A DNA stretch of 64,000 nt, taken from positions 1,076,001-1,140,000 of the forward strand of contig WBVU01000004.1 in assembly GCA_009192285.1 (NCBI GenBank), read 5' to 3'. The notes under the pieces were generated by a model. That model saw nothing but the letters and a program-made list of their open reading frames with translations, searched no databases and was not told where the DNA came from. This DNA is from Morchella semilibera (taxonomy: Eukaryota > Ascomycota > Pezizomycetes > Pezizales > Morchellaceae). This document shows positions 23,355 through 33,957 of this stretch, piece after piece (the stretch's first letter is position 1; every line of letters starts with the position of its first letter). Both the position numbers and the translations under genes were made by a program.

Positions 23355-24116
23355 GGCAGAATCTCGGGGCAGGTGTTGAAGACGCTTTCTGGTGGTATTT
23401 GGACTGTTGTGTCTTTGCCGGGTGAAGGGGTAATTATGTAGGTAGAGCACCTACATAACTCTGATACATCACATATCAAATCAGATACTCTAATTATTTG
23501 ATTAGTATTTATGTATTTCAACTGGGAGGAGACGTCTACCTACTTAAGTACATACAACTGCCGTTTATCCTTTGTGTGTGTGTTTTATCATGTGCATTCT
23601 GACTGGTGATTTGATTTCGCCAATGTAGACTTAAGTACATGTACTTTATTGATTCCAATACGGACAGCTGTACCATAGCTTTTTAGTTCAAGTAAAAAAA
23701 AAAAAAAAAGGTTGAGCGATCGCATGAACAACACGTGGCCAGCAATTGTGTACCTGCATATCTCCAATCGCTGGAGAGGGGGGGAAGGGGAAGGGGGGAA
23801 GGGGGGGGAGGGGGTTTATGTGCACTGCTACATATACATGTAGTTAGCTAGTAGGTACATGTTCTAGAGGGTAGGTAACGTACCTACACCCTCCATTCGT
23901 CTGTGCAGCCAAATTGGATACACCTACTCTACTCTAGTCCCCACCACCCCACGCCCAATGCAAGATCTCTCGCTTGTAACTGGCTGCTCGACTGCTAACC
24001 CTAAATTCTAATTCAATTAGAGGGACCAGGGAACCAGCCAGGGATTATCTTATTTGTTCTTGTTGCCCTCGCAACTGGACTGGACTGGACACCACCACCA
24101 ACTGGTGCTGTGGTGC

Positions 24117-24135
24117 TGTCTGTCTGTCTGTCTGT
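24117..24135 (+). repeat. (TGTC)n microsatellite
   Basis: Nearly five perfect tandem tetranucleotide units. Confidence 0.9.
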
Positions 24136-24610
24136 TGCAGCCGTAGAACAACAAACCAACGCACCCCAATCAATCAATATACACACTAATACATACATGT
24201 ACTTAACTCTAACTTTCGGGGAAACTCCCTGAACCCGTGTGTCTGGGCCGCGCTGCCTGCACGATCATACTCTACCTAGAGGTGGGGAGGAGACGGCGCT
24301 TGCTTTTTTGTACATACAACCTTTCTTCCCTTCTCTTCCCTTCCCTCCCCCTTCCTTTCTTCTTCATCCTCCTCCTTCTCATCATCTTCTTCCGCTTCTC
24401 CCCCCCCCCCCCCCACCCTTCCTCCTCCTTTCTTCTTTTGTACGCTTCGGCTCCAATCTAGCTGCAGTCAAATCTCGCTTCGATTTAGAGTAGGGCCTTG
24501 CAGATCACGAATTAACGTTTTGCGCATACCACACAAAACCTTGTTTACTTTTTTTTCTTCTCTCTACATTCCAAGTCCTTTTTTGTGAATCTGTAATTCT
24601 TTGTCATTCA

Positions 24611-24630
24611 CTACTACTACTACTACTACT
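24611..24630 (+). repeat. (CTA)n microsatellite in 5' leader
   Basis: Nearly seven perfect trinucleotide units, 55 bases before the start codon of the cysteine-rich gene. Confidence 0.9.
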
Positions 24631-24685
24631 GAACTAGTAAGAGAAGAATCCAAGCTTAGCCTTATTATTGTCATCTCATTCCACA

Positions 24686-26162
24686 ATGAGATCCACAATA
24701 CCATCCCTCGGCCTGCAGCTCCTTTTACTCGTGCCCTCACTACACTTCGCCGCCGCAACACCAGCTTATGACTGGCCTGCTGGTGTTGACCCATCCGAAA
24801 AGTACTGGCCCCCCGGCACCGGGCCGCCCTCGAAGCGTTCGCTGCAGGAATACACCGACTTCAACCAGACGGATCGCTGTTCCGCCGTCAGGAAGGTTTC
24901 TGCCGAGAACCCCGGCGAGAAATACTACTGGGACTGGGAACATGAGGCGACGAGCCAGCAGGGGTTCCTGCTGGGGCTAGGCAACAACAACTTGGAGGTT
25001 GATGAACCGGAGCTGGACGACGAATGGGAGGAAGAAGGGCAGCAGGAAGGGGAGGGGGATGTAGTGGTTGTGGTAGAGGTGGAGGAGGAGGAGGAGGAGG
25101 AGACTCCCCAGGCCAACAAGTATAGTGCACCACTTAGGATGAGGAGTTTTGCCTCCGATGACGGCATAATCGGTGTGTTGCTGGGGAAGAGGCAGAACTT
25201 CCAGTGCCCGACGGGGACGTATGCTTGCACGAGCATTGGTGTTCCTGGGAGCTGCTGTCGGACAGATGAGATCTGCGAGCGGATCCCCGACACCGGCATG
25301 GGTGTCGTCGGGTGCTGTCCTAGCGGTTAGTTACTCTCTCTTCTTTCAATTGATCGGCTTGCTCATTCACCCCCCTCTAGGCCAAGAATGTGCGGGAAGA
25401 CTCTCAGGCTGCGGTTCCAACATGAAAACCTGCGCCAGTAGCCAAGGAGGCGGCTGCTGCATCGAAGGCTACTCTTGCTCTGCCAATGGCTGCATCCCCG
25501 ATTCTGCTTCTGGCGCCGTCACAACCTGCTCCAGCGGCTTCTACGCCTGCCCTTCCAACGTCGCCGGCGGTTGCTGCCCCTCTGGCCGTCTCTGCGGTGT
25601 CACCGATTGCCCCACGCAGACCGCCACGCCGACTGGAACGGGCGGCGACACGTGCCCGACGGGCTACTACACCTGCGCCCCGCAGTACAATGGTGGGTGC
25701 TGCAGGATTGGCCGCGACTGCGGCATCACGGAGTGTCCTGAGAGGGCCCTTACGATTAGTGCGGGTGGCGCCGGGGGCGCTGGAGGTGTGCTCACGATGA
25801 CGGCGCTGGCGAGCTGCGCGTCGGGGTGGCAGAGCTGTGCAAGTAGTCTGGGGGGTGGGTGTTGTCCAAATGGCTATAACTGCGGATCTACAAACTGCCC
25901 GGCGGTCACGGTGGGGAGCACCGCGTATGCTATTTCTGGAAGCGTATGTTGATCACTCCCCGAAATTTCTGTGTTGTGAGGATTGTGACTAACGTTGGAA
26001 CTTGTACAGACTGTGACGACGGCTCTCGTGCTGCCGGCTACGAATAAGGCACAGCCTACGGGTGCATCGATTGCCATTCCGAACGAGGGGCCGAGGGTGG
26101 AGGGTGTGCAGAAGGTCTTTGTTGTGGTTGCGGCTATTGTTGGTGTTGCAGCTGCTGCCTAG
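24686..26162 (+). CDS. Multi-module cysteine-rich, GPI-type cell-wall protein
   Basis: Three exons, 24686-25325, 25381-25943 and 26010-26162, about 451 aa. Residues 1-25 form a signal peptide. A propeptide-like region with a long Glu run (EEEEEEE) follows, and then KRQ, a possible Kex2 site. Next come about five cysteine modules; the last three share the pattern C-x2-G-[FYW]-x2-C-x6-GGCC-x2-G-x2-CG-x3-C. The third exon restores a hydrophobic C-terminal tail (VFVVVAAIVGVAAAA), the mark of a GPI-anchor signal, and the intron before it has a GACTAAC branch site. The last module is the same type as the single one in the gene at 16161. The modules suggest a disulfide-rich extracellular repeat protein. 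The ligand and role are unknown. Confidence 0.85.
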
Positions 26163-27127
26163 GCAGACAGACAGAGGCGGACGAAAAAGTTGAGGGACTA
26201 TATATCGGAGTATAATGGGTTTTATTTTTATTTTTTCTTTCTTTTTTTGGCCTGCCGTCTACGCTGATGATATCTCATGAGGGTTTTTCTTGTTTTCTTT
26301 CCCTGTGAAGTTTCCCTCTTCCCTTTCTTCTTTTTGGAGGTGGTAGGTGGCGGAATTGTTTTTTTTCTTTTTTTTTTGTAATGATGAGACGACAATGATC
26401 ATTGACATTGTTGATGTTGATGCGACGAATACATACACACTTTTAGTATAATTAAAGCAATATTTGACCTGGACATCTTTTTGAGAGTTCGAGGGGTTCG
26501 TAGGATTGGGGTTGTCCTGTTCCCAGGCCGGGCAAATATTGTGTGGCCCCCACACACCTGCCCATGGGGGCCGATCACATGATTTTGAGACTGGCCGAGT
26601 GAGATTGTGTGATTAGCCAGTAACTCAAGTATTTGACGGGTAACTTGGGTGGGTGAGGGTGGTTGGTTGGTTGTTACAGTGCTTCACTTACCCTGATATG
26701 GTGTCTGTGGATGGACCGGTGCGGTCTGGAGCTGTCATAGCGTAGGAGGGCAATGACGGGCAGGTCCTGGTTTTAAAAACAAGTCCAGGTACATCCATCC
26801 GTGCAGTATACTAAAAAGCATCCGTACGTCGCAGCGGCCGGTCGAGGCCTCACAACTATGTATGTACTTGAGCAGGCCTCATAGTACTAGCTAGCTAGGT
26901 TGCGATGCATGGGGTTGTTGCAAGCGGCTTGAGCAGCTTAATTATAACGAGGCTGTGGATCTGTAGTGCAGTGGTTTAGGTTTAGGTGACCCCCATTACC
27001 GCGGTATGTCCACTGGCAATAATATTGGGTGGGGGGGTTGCTGTAGTATTACCAGTTCATGCTCACTCTACAGCCCAGGTGATTAATTGGGGGGGGGGGG
27101 GGGGGGTTCTGGACTATCACTGTGGGT

Positions 27128-27292
27128 TAGCTAGATTCTGGGAGGGTGCGGTGTGGATTATGACTCTGAGTGAACAGTGGGGGGGGGGGTTCAGATTTTC
27201 TAAACGTCAGATTTCTAAATGCCAGAATTAAGCCCGGAAGGAAGCAATATGGACTGGTTGGTTGCCATGATAGCCAGAAAATCTAGGCTCTA
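27128..27292 (+). repeat. Degenerate relative of the 29840-30006 element
   Basis: It shares with the element at 29840 the order: Leu-like TTAGATTC/CTAGATTC start, G-tract, CAGATT..CTAAA, a GGTTG..TTG patch and a closing AGCCAGAAAATCTAGG block (GGCCAGAAAATCTAGG there). Terminal repeats are not preserved. The borders are approximate. Confidence 0.5.
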
Positions 27293-28792
27293 AACCTCCA
27301 TTTGGCTGTGCGGACCACTACATGATATGATGTATCTAGGTTGTCGACGACACCCAACCGTGGAGTACATGCATGTGGTAGTACTAGGACACAAGTTTTG
27401 GTAGATTACACCTTTTACAGCCAGTGTATCCATCCATGTTTAGCGAGTCGGCCTAAACCAATCACTCAACATTAGGAAAAATTAAAGGTTCTCACCACTT
27501 AGGGGGTCGTCTAGATGGAGCTAGAGTTTTGAGTCCGTTTTTCAGGTGTGTGTGATGTATTTTTCAAGTTGGCCTTTCAACTACATGTAGTGTTACTGGG
27601 TCCCATACAAATCTTGCATTGCAACGGACTGTAGGTGATTGTTAGGGTTAGGGCTTTTGGCCATAGGTTCTGTAATATGTTGGGGTTTCTTTCCGTCGAC
27701 CTTCACATACTCTGGCACTTCCTGCATTATATAAGTACATGTACGTGTACCGGGCTGGCCCATAGTGAGGGTCTGCCCAGTCTTAATGCATGTAGTTTGA
27801 CTGACTGACTGGCTGCAATTATATTATCAGCGTAAGAAGTAAGTACCCGGATGTATCGACAGAATCTAGAATATAAAATAAAGGTTGGTCGGGTTAAACC
27901 CCCCGCTCCCCCATGCGCAGCTGGGCATTATGTACGTACCGCCACCCCATCGATTGATTTTCTTCCGGCGACGCATGCATGGTGGCGGGTGCATGGCCCT
28001 CTCTGTATATATGGCCTACTTGATACGCGGGAGATCTAGAGATAAGATGATCTAATCTGGATTGTTGATAGAAGAGAGAGGGAGTCTTAGACTCTTACTC
28101 TAGCCCTCTCTCCTCGAAACGGGCAGGTATTAAAGACATTTGCCACCTATCATCACTGGTCTCTTACATAATACCTAATCCTTAGTAATTGTGGTGATCA
28201 TGGTATATACTACCACACCTCTACGTCCCAATACAAATACATACAAGTACGATCAACTCTAAGTGGCAGTACTCGGACCGCACATTTCAGTATAGTGCCC
28301 GGTGCTGGGGCTGCTTGACATCGCCTTGTTGTCGTCTATGGGATGAAGGGATGTATAGGAGGTTAGGCGTGCCTACACCGCAAGTTTAGCTGAAATTAGT
28401 AGTGACTTGTAGGCAGAAGGGTCTCTTGGATCTGATTACTGTCAACTACTTATATAGCCCTTAAAGATAACTCCAGTCAAGGGGAGGGGCGGGTTAATGA
28501 ACCAATTGTGGATCTCCTTCTTCTTCGCCACTTCGATAGACATTCCTCAGCCCTCAGGAACTAATTTTATCTTGGTGATCCTGGCTGCAGTCTCGCAGTA
28601 CGTTTACTGACATCTCAAGCCGCACGTATCGATCTTGATGTATCTACTAGCTGCTAATACCCTTTAATTTTTATCTGTTGGGATGTAGATTGGTGGTTGG
28701 TGTGTATAGAATTTTCCGGCATTGCCAAGGAGATAGGCCCGTAAAAGCACTGCGACGGGGGTCAAAATTAATTGCGGTGTTGTTGACGGCAT

Positions 28793-28866
28793 CGTGGCGT
28801 GGCCTAGTGGTAATACACTGGGCTTCGTCATATGACCACTTACCGGTTCAAACCCGGGTGGGAGCA
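28793..28866 (+). repeat. tRNA-derived, SINE-like unit
   Basis: An A-box-like TGGCCTAGTGG at 28800-28810 and a B-box-like GGTTCAAACCC at 28845-28855 have tRNA spacing and order, as in an internal RNA polymerase III promoter. The acceptor arms do not pair and the anticodon arm is poor, so this is not a working tRNA. A SINE head or decayed tRNA fits best. Confidence 0.55.
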
Positions 28867-28944
28867 GTGATGAGAATGCCCAACATGGTAGCGACGCTCT
28901 TGAGGGATGACACTCATTCACGTAAGACTTTTGCCATATTTATA

Positions 28945-29027
28945 TACTTGCCAAATTTTTATCAATAGGACTTCGGTTGCTACAGCCATTACCTACCCTT
29001 GTCCTATTGATAAAAATTTGGCAAGTA
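28945..29027. repeat. Perfect 26-bp inverted repeat, 31-nt loop
   Basis: The arm at 28945-28970 (TACTTGCCAA...ATAGGA) is exactly complementary to the arm at 29002-29027 (TCCTAT...TTGGCAAGTA). No mismatch over 26 bases. Confidence 0.95.
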
Positions 29028-29150
29028 CATGAGGGAAGGCAACTGAATGAGTTGATGAGGCCATTAATATAAGCGAGTGATTTTGAGTGATCCAAACCCG
29101 TGACGGTAGTGGACCAGTCGCATATTGCCTCACGCATATACATGTCAGTA

Positions 29151-29299
29151 TATACAATACCAAAAAGGGGTGAGTGGGATTACTATCCCGTCAATACGCT
29201 AGTAATGCGGTATTGGTACAGTGCTCTTAATTCCCCCAATATGCAAAATGCAATGCCGGTTTAATTCGGTATTCGTCACTACATTCCGTAGTGCTATGG
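29151..29299 (+). repeat. Dispersed ~150-bp repeat, copy A
   Basis: Starts with TACCAAAAAGGGG and ends with CCGTAGTGCTATGG. It is alignable along most of its length with 47440-47587, sharing blocks such as ATACGCTAG.AATGCGGTAT and ATGCCGGTTTAATTCGGTAT. It lies ~120 bases after the inverted repeat. Confidence 0.85.
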
Positions 29300-29839
29300 T
29301 CTCGTTTTCATACGAAGAGCCCAGCGGAGCTCGAGAAAAGGTTATATAATGATTAGTACTAGATCCAATCCGCAGACCTGATGAATCTAGGGTTATATCT
29401 CTGGGGAGGAGGGCGCGTTGTTCCTAGCTCCCCTATAGCCTAGCTAGGATGACTTCAAGTGTGATAGGACTTGCAAGACACCTTACTGCAAAGAAACCTG
29501 GCGTTATATTGTAATCATTTTCGACTCGCGTGCCACCATCCATGGTAAATTGGAGCCTATATATAGCTCATTCACTTCGCCGATAGTATATACACCTTTA
29601 ATTTTTGATAGCAATAGGTTTAATCGGCTTTTTGCTGATAACTACCATGTGAGTCGTGACATAGGCATGTAGGAGACTGGATTTTAGTTTCAGTCTACCG
29701 CCATTACTCGAAAATTGGCTATGCATATGAGATCAAAATTACTATAAGCAGACCTGATCTACGCCCTACAGCCAATCGTGAAGGAGGTAATCCCTGGCCG
29801 GAGATAGCCAATTTTTCGAGTTTTTGCGGTATATTGGAT

Positions 29840-30006
29840 ATGACTTCCCGTGGAAATTTAGATTCCAGAATCCGAATCTGAACAGAGGGGGGGGAGGGGT
29901 CGGTCCAGATTCCTAAACTCCAGAAACCTGGAAACCAGTAATATGATTGGTTGTTCGTGATCCTTTGCCACACTGGCCAGAAAATCTAGGTTCTACGGGA
30001 AGTCAT
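29840..30006. mobile_element. MITE-like element with 12-bp terminal inverted repeats
   Basis: ATGACTTCCCGT (29840-29851) and ACGGGAAGTCAT (29995-30006) are perfect inverted termini. The similarity continues inward for another ~16 bases with mismatches. The element is 167 bp and has no coding capacity. A related sequence lies at ~27128-27292. A target-site duplication is not clear. Confidence 0.65.
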
Positions 30007-33000
30007 GATTGTATAGTGTGGGATCATGGTTACCTCCACGTTTTAGGAGTAATTGTTTTAAGAGCACAAAAGATCACTCGGTGGACCTCGCCACAATATA
30101 TTAGGTAATAAAAACTACTGACTAATTTCTACGTCCTGACTGGCCATCTCCATTACATTAACCCAATTACTTAACTTATACTAGCACGTAGGCCTCTCTA
30201 GCATCTCGCAATCGTATCTGCAGTGCAAAAAATGGCATGACAACCCTCATGACACAAACTTTGTTGACCCGTTAACCGCAATAATTGGGCAACCACCCCC
30301 TCAAACAGATCCATATATATGTTGTATGAGGGAAGGCCTAGCCTTCTACTACTCGCATACGCGTAAGAATGTAGATCTCTTCCTACCGTCGTTTACTGGA
30401 AGCCGGAGGTGGTTAGTGTTGTGGGAGAAACAAAAACTCCGGCGACGCTCTGTTATCTTTGTCAGGATATAATGGCGACAGACGATTGGATTAGCGCCAG
30501 GAATCTAGATTAGTCCTCAAGGTGTATACCCGATCGAAACTTTATATTGCTTTGCCCAAACCGATCGATGAGGTCAAATATCAGATTGTGAGAGGTAAAA
30601 AAAAAAAAAAAAAAAAAGAACGGTTGGTCACACAACACGCTGATTGAGCAGGTTGATCAACTGAACTGCAGGTATACAGGTGAACGTAGGTCAATATGGT
30701 ACACTATATGGACTTCAGTAAGCGGATGACCGAGTATCATGATCCGAGTGCTTGTTTCCCCGCATAGAGTGTGTCGGGGAGATCCATAGTCTTAGGAAGC
30801 CTGTTGCCAACAATTTGCCAACACACAAATAGTGCCCATCCACCTATCCGTCCGTACATTCAGCCATCTCGCTATCAGTTGATAGATCAGTAAGAGCCTA
30901 TAAGCTTTAATAAATTTAAAATAATTAAAAAAAAATGTCTTCGTCACAAAAGTTGTGGGCCAGACAGGGTTGAGAGGTCCGGGAGGGTGCCATATTCCAC
31001 CTGGGCTGTTTTGGAACATCCTTCAGCTATAACCAGGTTACAGCAATCCATCCCTCTTACTTCTCTCTGCAAGCCACGATTTATGATCGAATTTCTGTGT
31101 ACTACAGCTGCGGTGCATGTTGTATAGCTGGATGATTTATTAGCTAATCGTATCATTTTGATGTTCGCATCCCCTTCACCCCCTCCCCCTTTAAGTGCCA
31201 ACACATTCATTATTCTTTCATATTGACCTCGGTTTCCTTCCTCTCTGGTTGAGATATCACATGCTTTGTATGTAAAGACTCGGTAGTTCGTTCTCGGGAT
31301 ACTCTTTGTAGAAAATTTTCCCAATAATTAAACATACGTACTGGAGTTCTCAACAATTTTCTGGATATGAGCCATTTTGTGTTGTGTGGAAGTGGATAGG
31401 TATCTTAAGAAAGAAAGAAAAAAAAAATAAGATACTAACCCGTCTTTCTGCTCCCCTCAAATTTTGATTTGGGGCATACGTACGTGCCAATGTTATTCTT
31501 AGCTCTTTTCCAGAGTTCTAAATGCTTAGCTATGCATATCCAATTGGCCAAGCTTAATGAAGAAGAAGAAGACAGATGGGCCTTATGCACTCTAAGTGCT
31601 CTCATGGTCAAATGCGGACGTTCAATTGCCGAATTATATCCCGAGCCTGTATCTGTGCTTGATATCAGATCACGCTCAGGGGCCTGAGACGATAAGCAAA
31701 GGTTTCAAAGTTACATGTAGGTCGACGTTGTTACGCAAGAGGTTGGATGCGGGTCTTCTTGGCAGGGAAAGTTATGTGGTCTTAGCGCCATACATTATGT
31801 ACATGTATTTCTTAGTTTTATATTGTGAATCCGAGGCTTGCATGTATGTAAACAGGAGGCTCAGGAGGTTGCAGAGATATATGTAATAGCTATTTATCGA
31901 AAGAATCACTTGCTTATAATTTGTGCTATGTATGTACTAACTGACATTAACATAGGTAATCATATTTAAATTAAATTAAATAAAGAATATCTGTTGCTAC
32001 TAATATAATATAACAGATTGAGTGTAATTTAACTCTAATTCCCCGAGGCACATTGATAAGCCTAACCATGGTTAATAATTTCTCCGGGGGTATGGAGTAC
32101 TCAGAGATCCATAATGGTCGATCATTAATCTTTGCATATAGGAGAAGAATACAAGAAGGGAGATCAAGAGAAAGCTTCCGGATCCAAGTACCACCTGCAG
32201 AGAAGGAGTCCGAAATGTCTAAGTTTGATACCTCAAATCCACGGACGTACCACGTCCCAGAATCTCGAACACATTGGTCAATTTTGCACGAGAAATACGT
32301 TGTCATAGCGAGTGTACATCTCAGATTTTCAACGGTCACAATGGATCCCCAGGTCCACCTCAGGTTCTGTGTCTTATGTCACTGCCACCTTCAGGTGCTA
32401 TCTAGTTTAAGATGCATTCACTGCATAACGAGACACGTGCACCAACGGTTCTCCCTTCTAGGTAGGGCACTTTTTAGGACACTACATGTAGTGGCCGGCA
32501 ATTGAATACATGCATGGGGTTGAGGTTGGAATATCACCCCTGTTCTTGAACCTTTTCTTTGGGTAACAGTTCATCGAACGATACTTGCATGATGATGATG
32601 ATGCCGCACAGAGTACATGGCTTAGTTAAACCTGGGCCTTCATGGAAAATCCGCAGGCACATATTCTAATCAAATACTTGCAGATTTCCGTGGAGAACCT
32701 CCCGACATATGTATATGCCCAATCTACATGCCGGCTGGTGAGCCTAGTCCACTGTCAGCCTCCACCATAAAGAACAATGCAGCAGCAGTAGAATATGCTA
32801 ACTGCTCGGACAAGAAGGGTTGGTATTGTGAACATGTTGGAGTCAACTATGACCAATCACAGAAGCGGAGGACGTCAAGCCGTACCTCCGGCAAATCGGA
32901 GTTGGGCCTGAAGTCTGCTTTGCCTACGCTACTCCACACAGAATGGCATCTAAAAGAGGCATTGTGCTGCTGCGCGCGCCTTTTTAAAAGCTGCGGCAAC

Positions 33001-33957
33001 TATGCTAAAGCTAACCAGGGTTCACACTAGATTAACTTTAGTGGAGAAGCAACCAAAATCTATGCGCACAATGAATGTGCTCGGATTTTAGTGCGTAGAT
33101 ATCGAGGTAAAATTAAGGTCCTAATGGCATTGGCAACCCCTCCAAACTTGAAACCCCACAAATCAACACTCAATAGCCACAAAAAAGTAAATGAAATTTC
33201 TGCTGACCTATGTGATTATCCTCATGTTTGTTTGTGGGTGGTGAGTTGAAGGAAGTGGTTAGGTCGGTGGTTGAGCTGCCGGCGAAAGACAATACATGTA
33301 CTTAATTTCACCGCGAGTACGATATCGATATTAAAGCCAGAATGACCATTAATGATCAAAGCTCCCTCTTATCCATCCGCAGGATTACCGTGCCATTAGA
33401 GCTAGAGAAAGTATCTACATGTACTATGGTCACGCAAGGTTTAGCAAGCACCTCCCTAGCTTAGGGATATAGCTCTCTACTCCGGCTCATAATTAGAAGA
33501 TCTTCAGTATGTGCTACCGCATTTTTTCGAAGGTGAACCACTGTGCTGTACTCTACTGGTTGTCCAGGGGTTGGGGACGAGGCTCCTAGTTCACTCTCCG
33601 GCTAAATAGCAGACATGCAAATATCGTACTATTGTAACACTATTCCAGGATATGTACTTGTAGCGATCGCACTCACGTTTATCACACTGTATCTTTTCAA
33701 TTCGATCTCATGCAGCCTTTTTAGCTAGCTGCAGCTGTTGGTGGCTTCAAATAGAAATTTGAAGTAGACGGCTGTACCAAAAGAATGTTGGTAGTTTTGG
33801 GATAGCAAATGCTAAAATTCCTCCTTTTTCAAAAAAAAAAAAAAAGAAAAAAAAAAAGTTAATTGACTGGCCTTACTAGCTCTAGCACTAACTAACTTTT
33901 TTTCTGTTGGCCTAATTCTCGGAAATTTGCTCTCTATACAGCCACTGACTATTCCAT

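Larger units (their letters stand above)
23355..24685. other. Intergenic with microsatellites
   Basis: About 1.3 kb leading to the cysteine-rich gene. It contains an A-tract (~23694-23709), a G-rich patch at 23778-23814, TACATGTA at 23636, 23835 and 24194, a TGTC repeat at 24117-24135, a C-tract near 24400 and a CTA repeat at 24611-24630 just before the start codon. The region from 24300 to 24560 is pyrimidine-rich, fitting a promoter/5' leader. Confidence 0.5.
26163..33957. other. Gene-poor, repeat-bearing region, 7.8 kb
   Basis: No supported protein gene. It contains a SINE-like unit (28793-28866), a perfect inverted repeat (28945-29027), one copy of a dispersed repeat (29151-29299), a MITE-like element (29840-30006) with a relative near 27128-27292, an 18-G tract (27089-27106), a 21-A tract (30597-30617) and several TACATGTA palindromes. 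The open frames at 31469-31687 and 32053-32505 have no recognisable features. Confidence 0.55.

Noticed and set aside
28793-28866. A functional tRNA gene
   Set aside because: The box elements fit, but the two acceptor strands do not pair and the anticodon arm is not credible.
32053-32505. 150-codon plus-strand frame (and a 122-codon minus-strand frame on the same DNA)
   Set aside because: Neither shows family resemblance; both lie in repeat-bearing gene-poor DNA.
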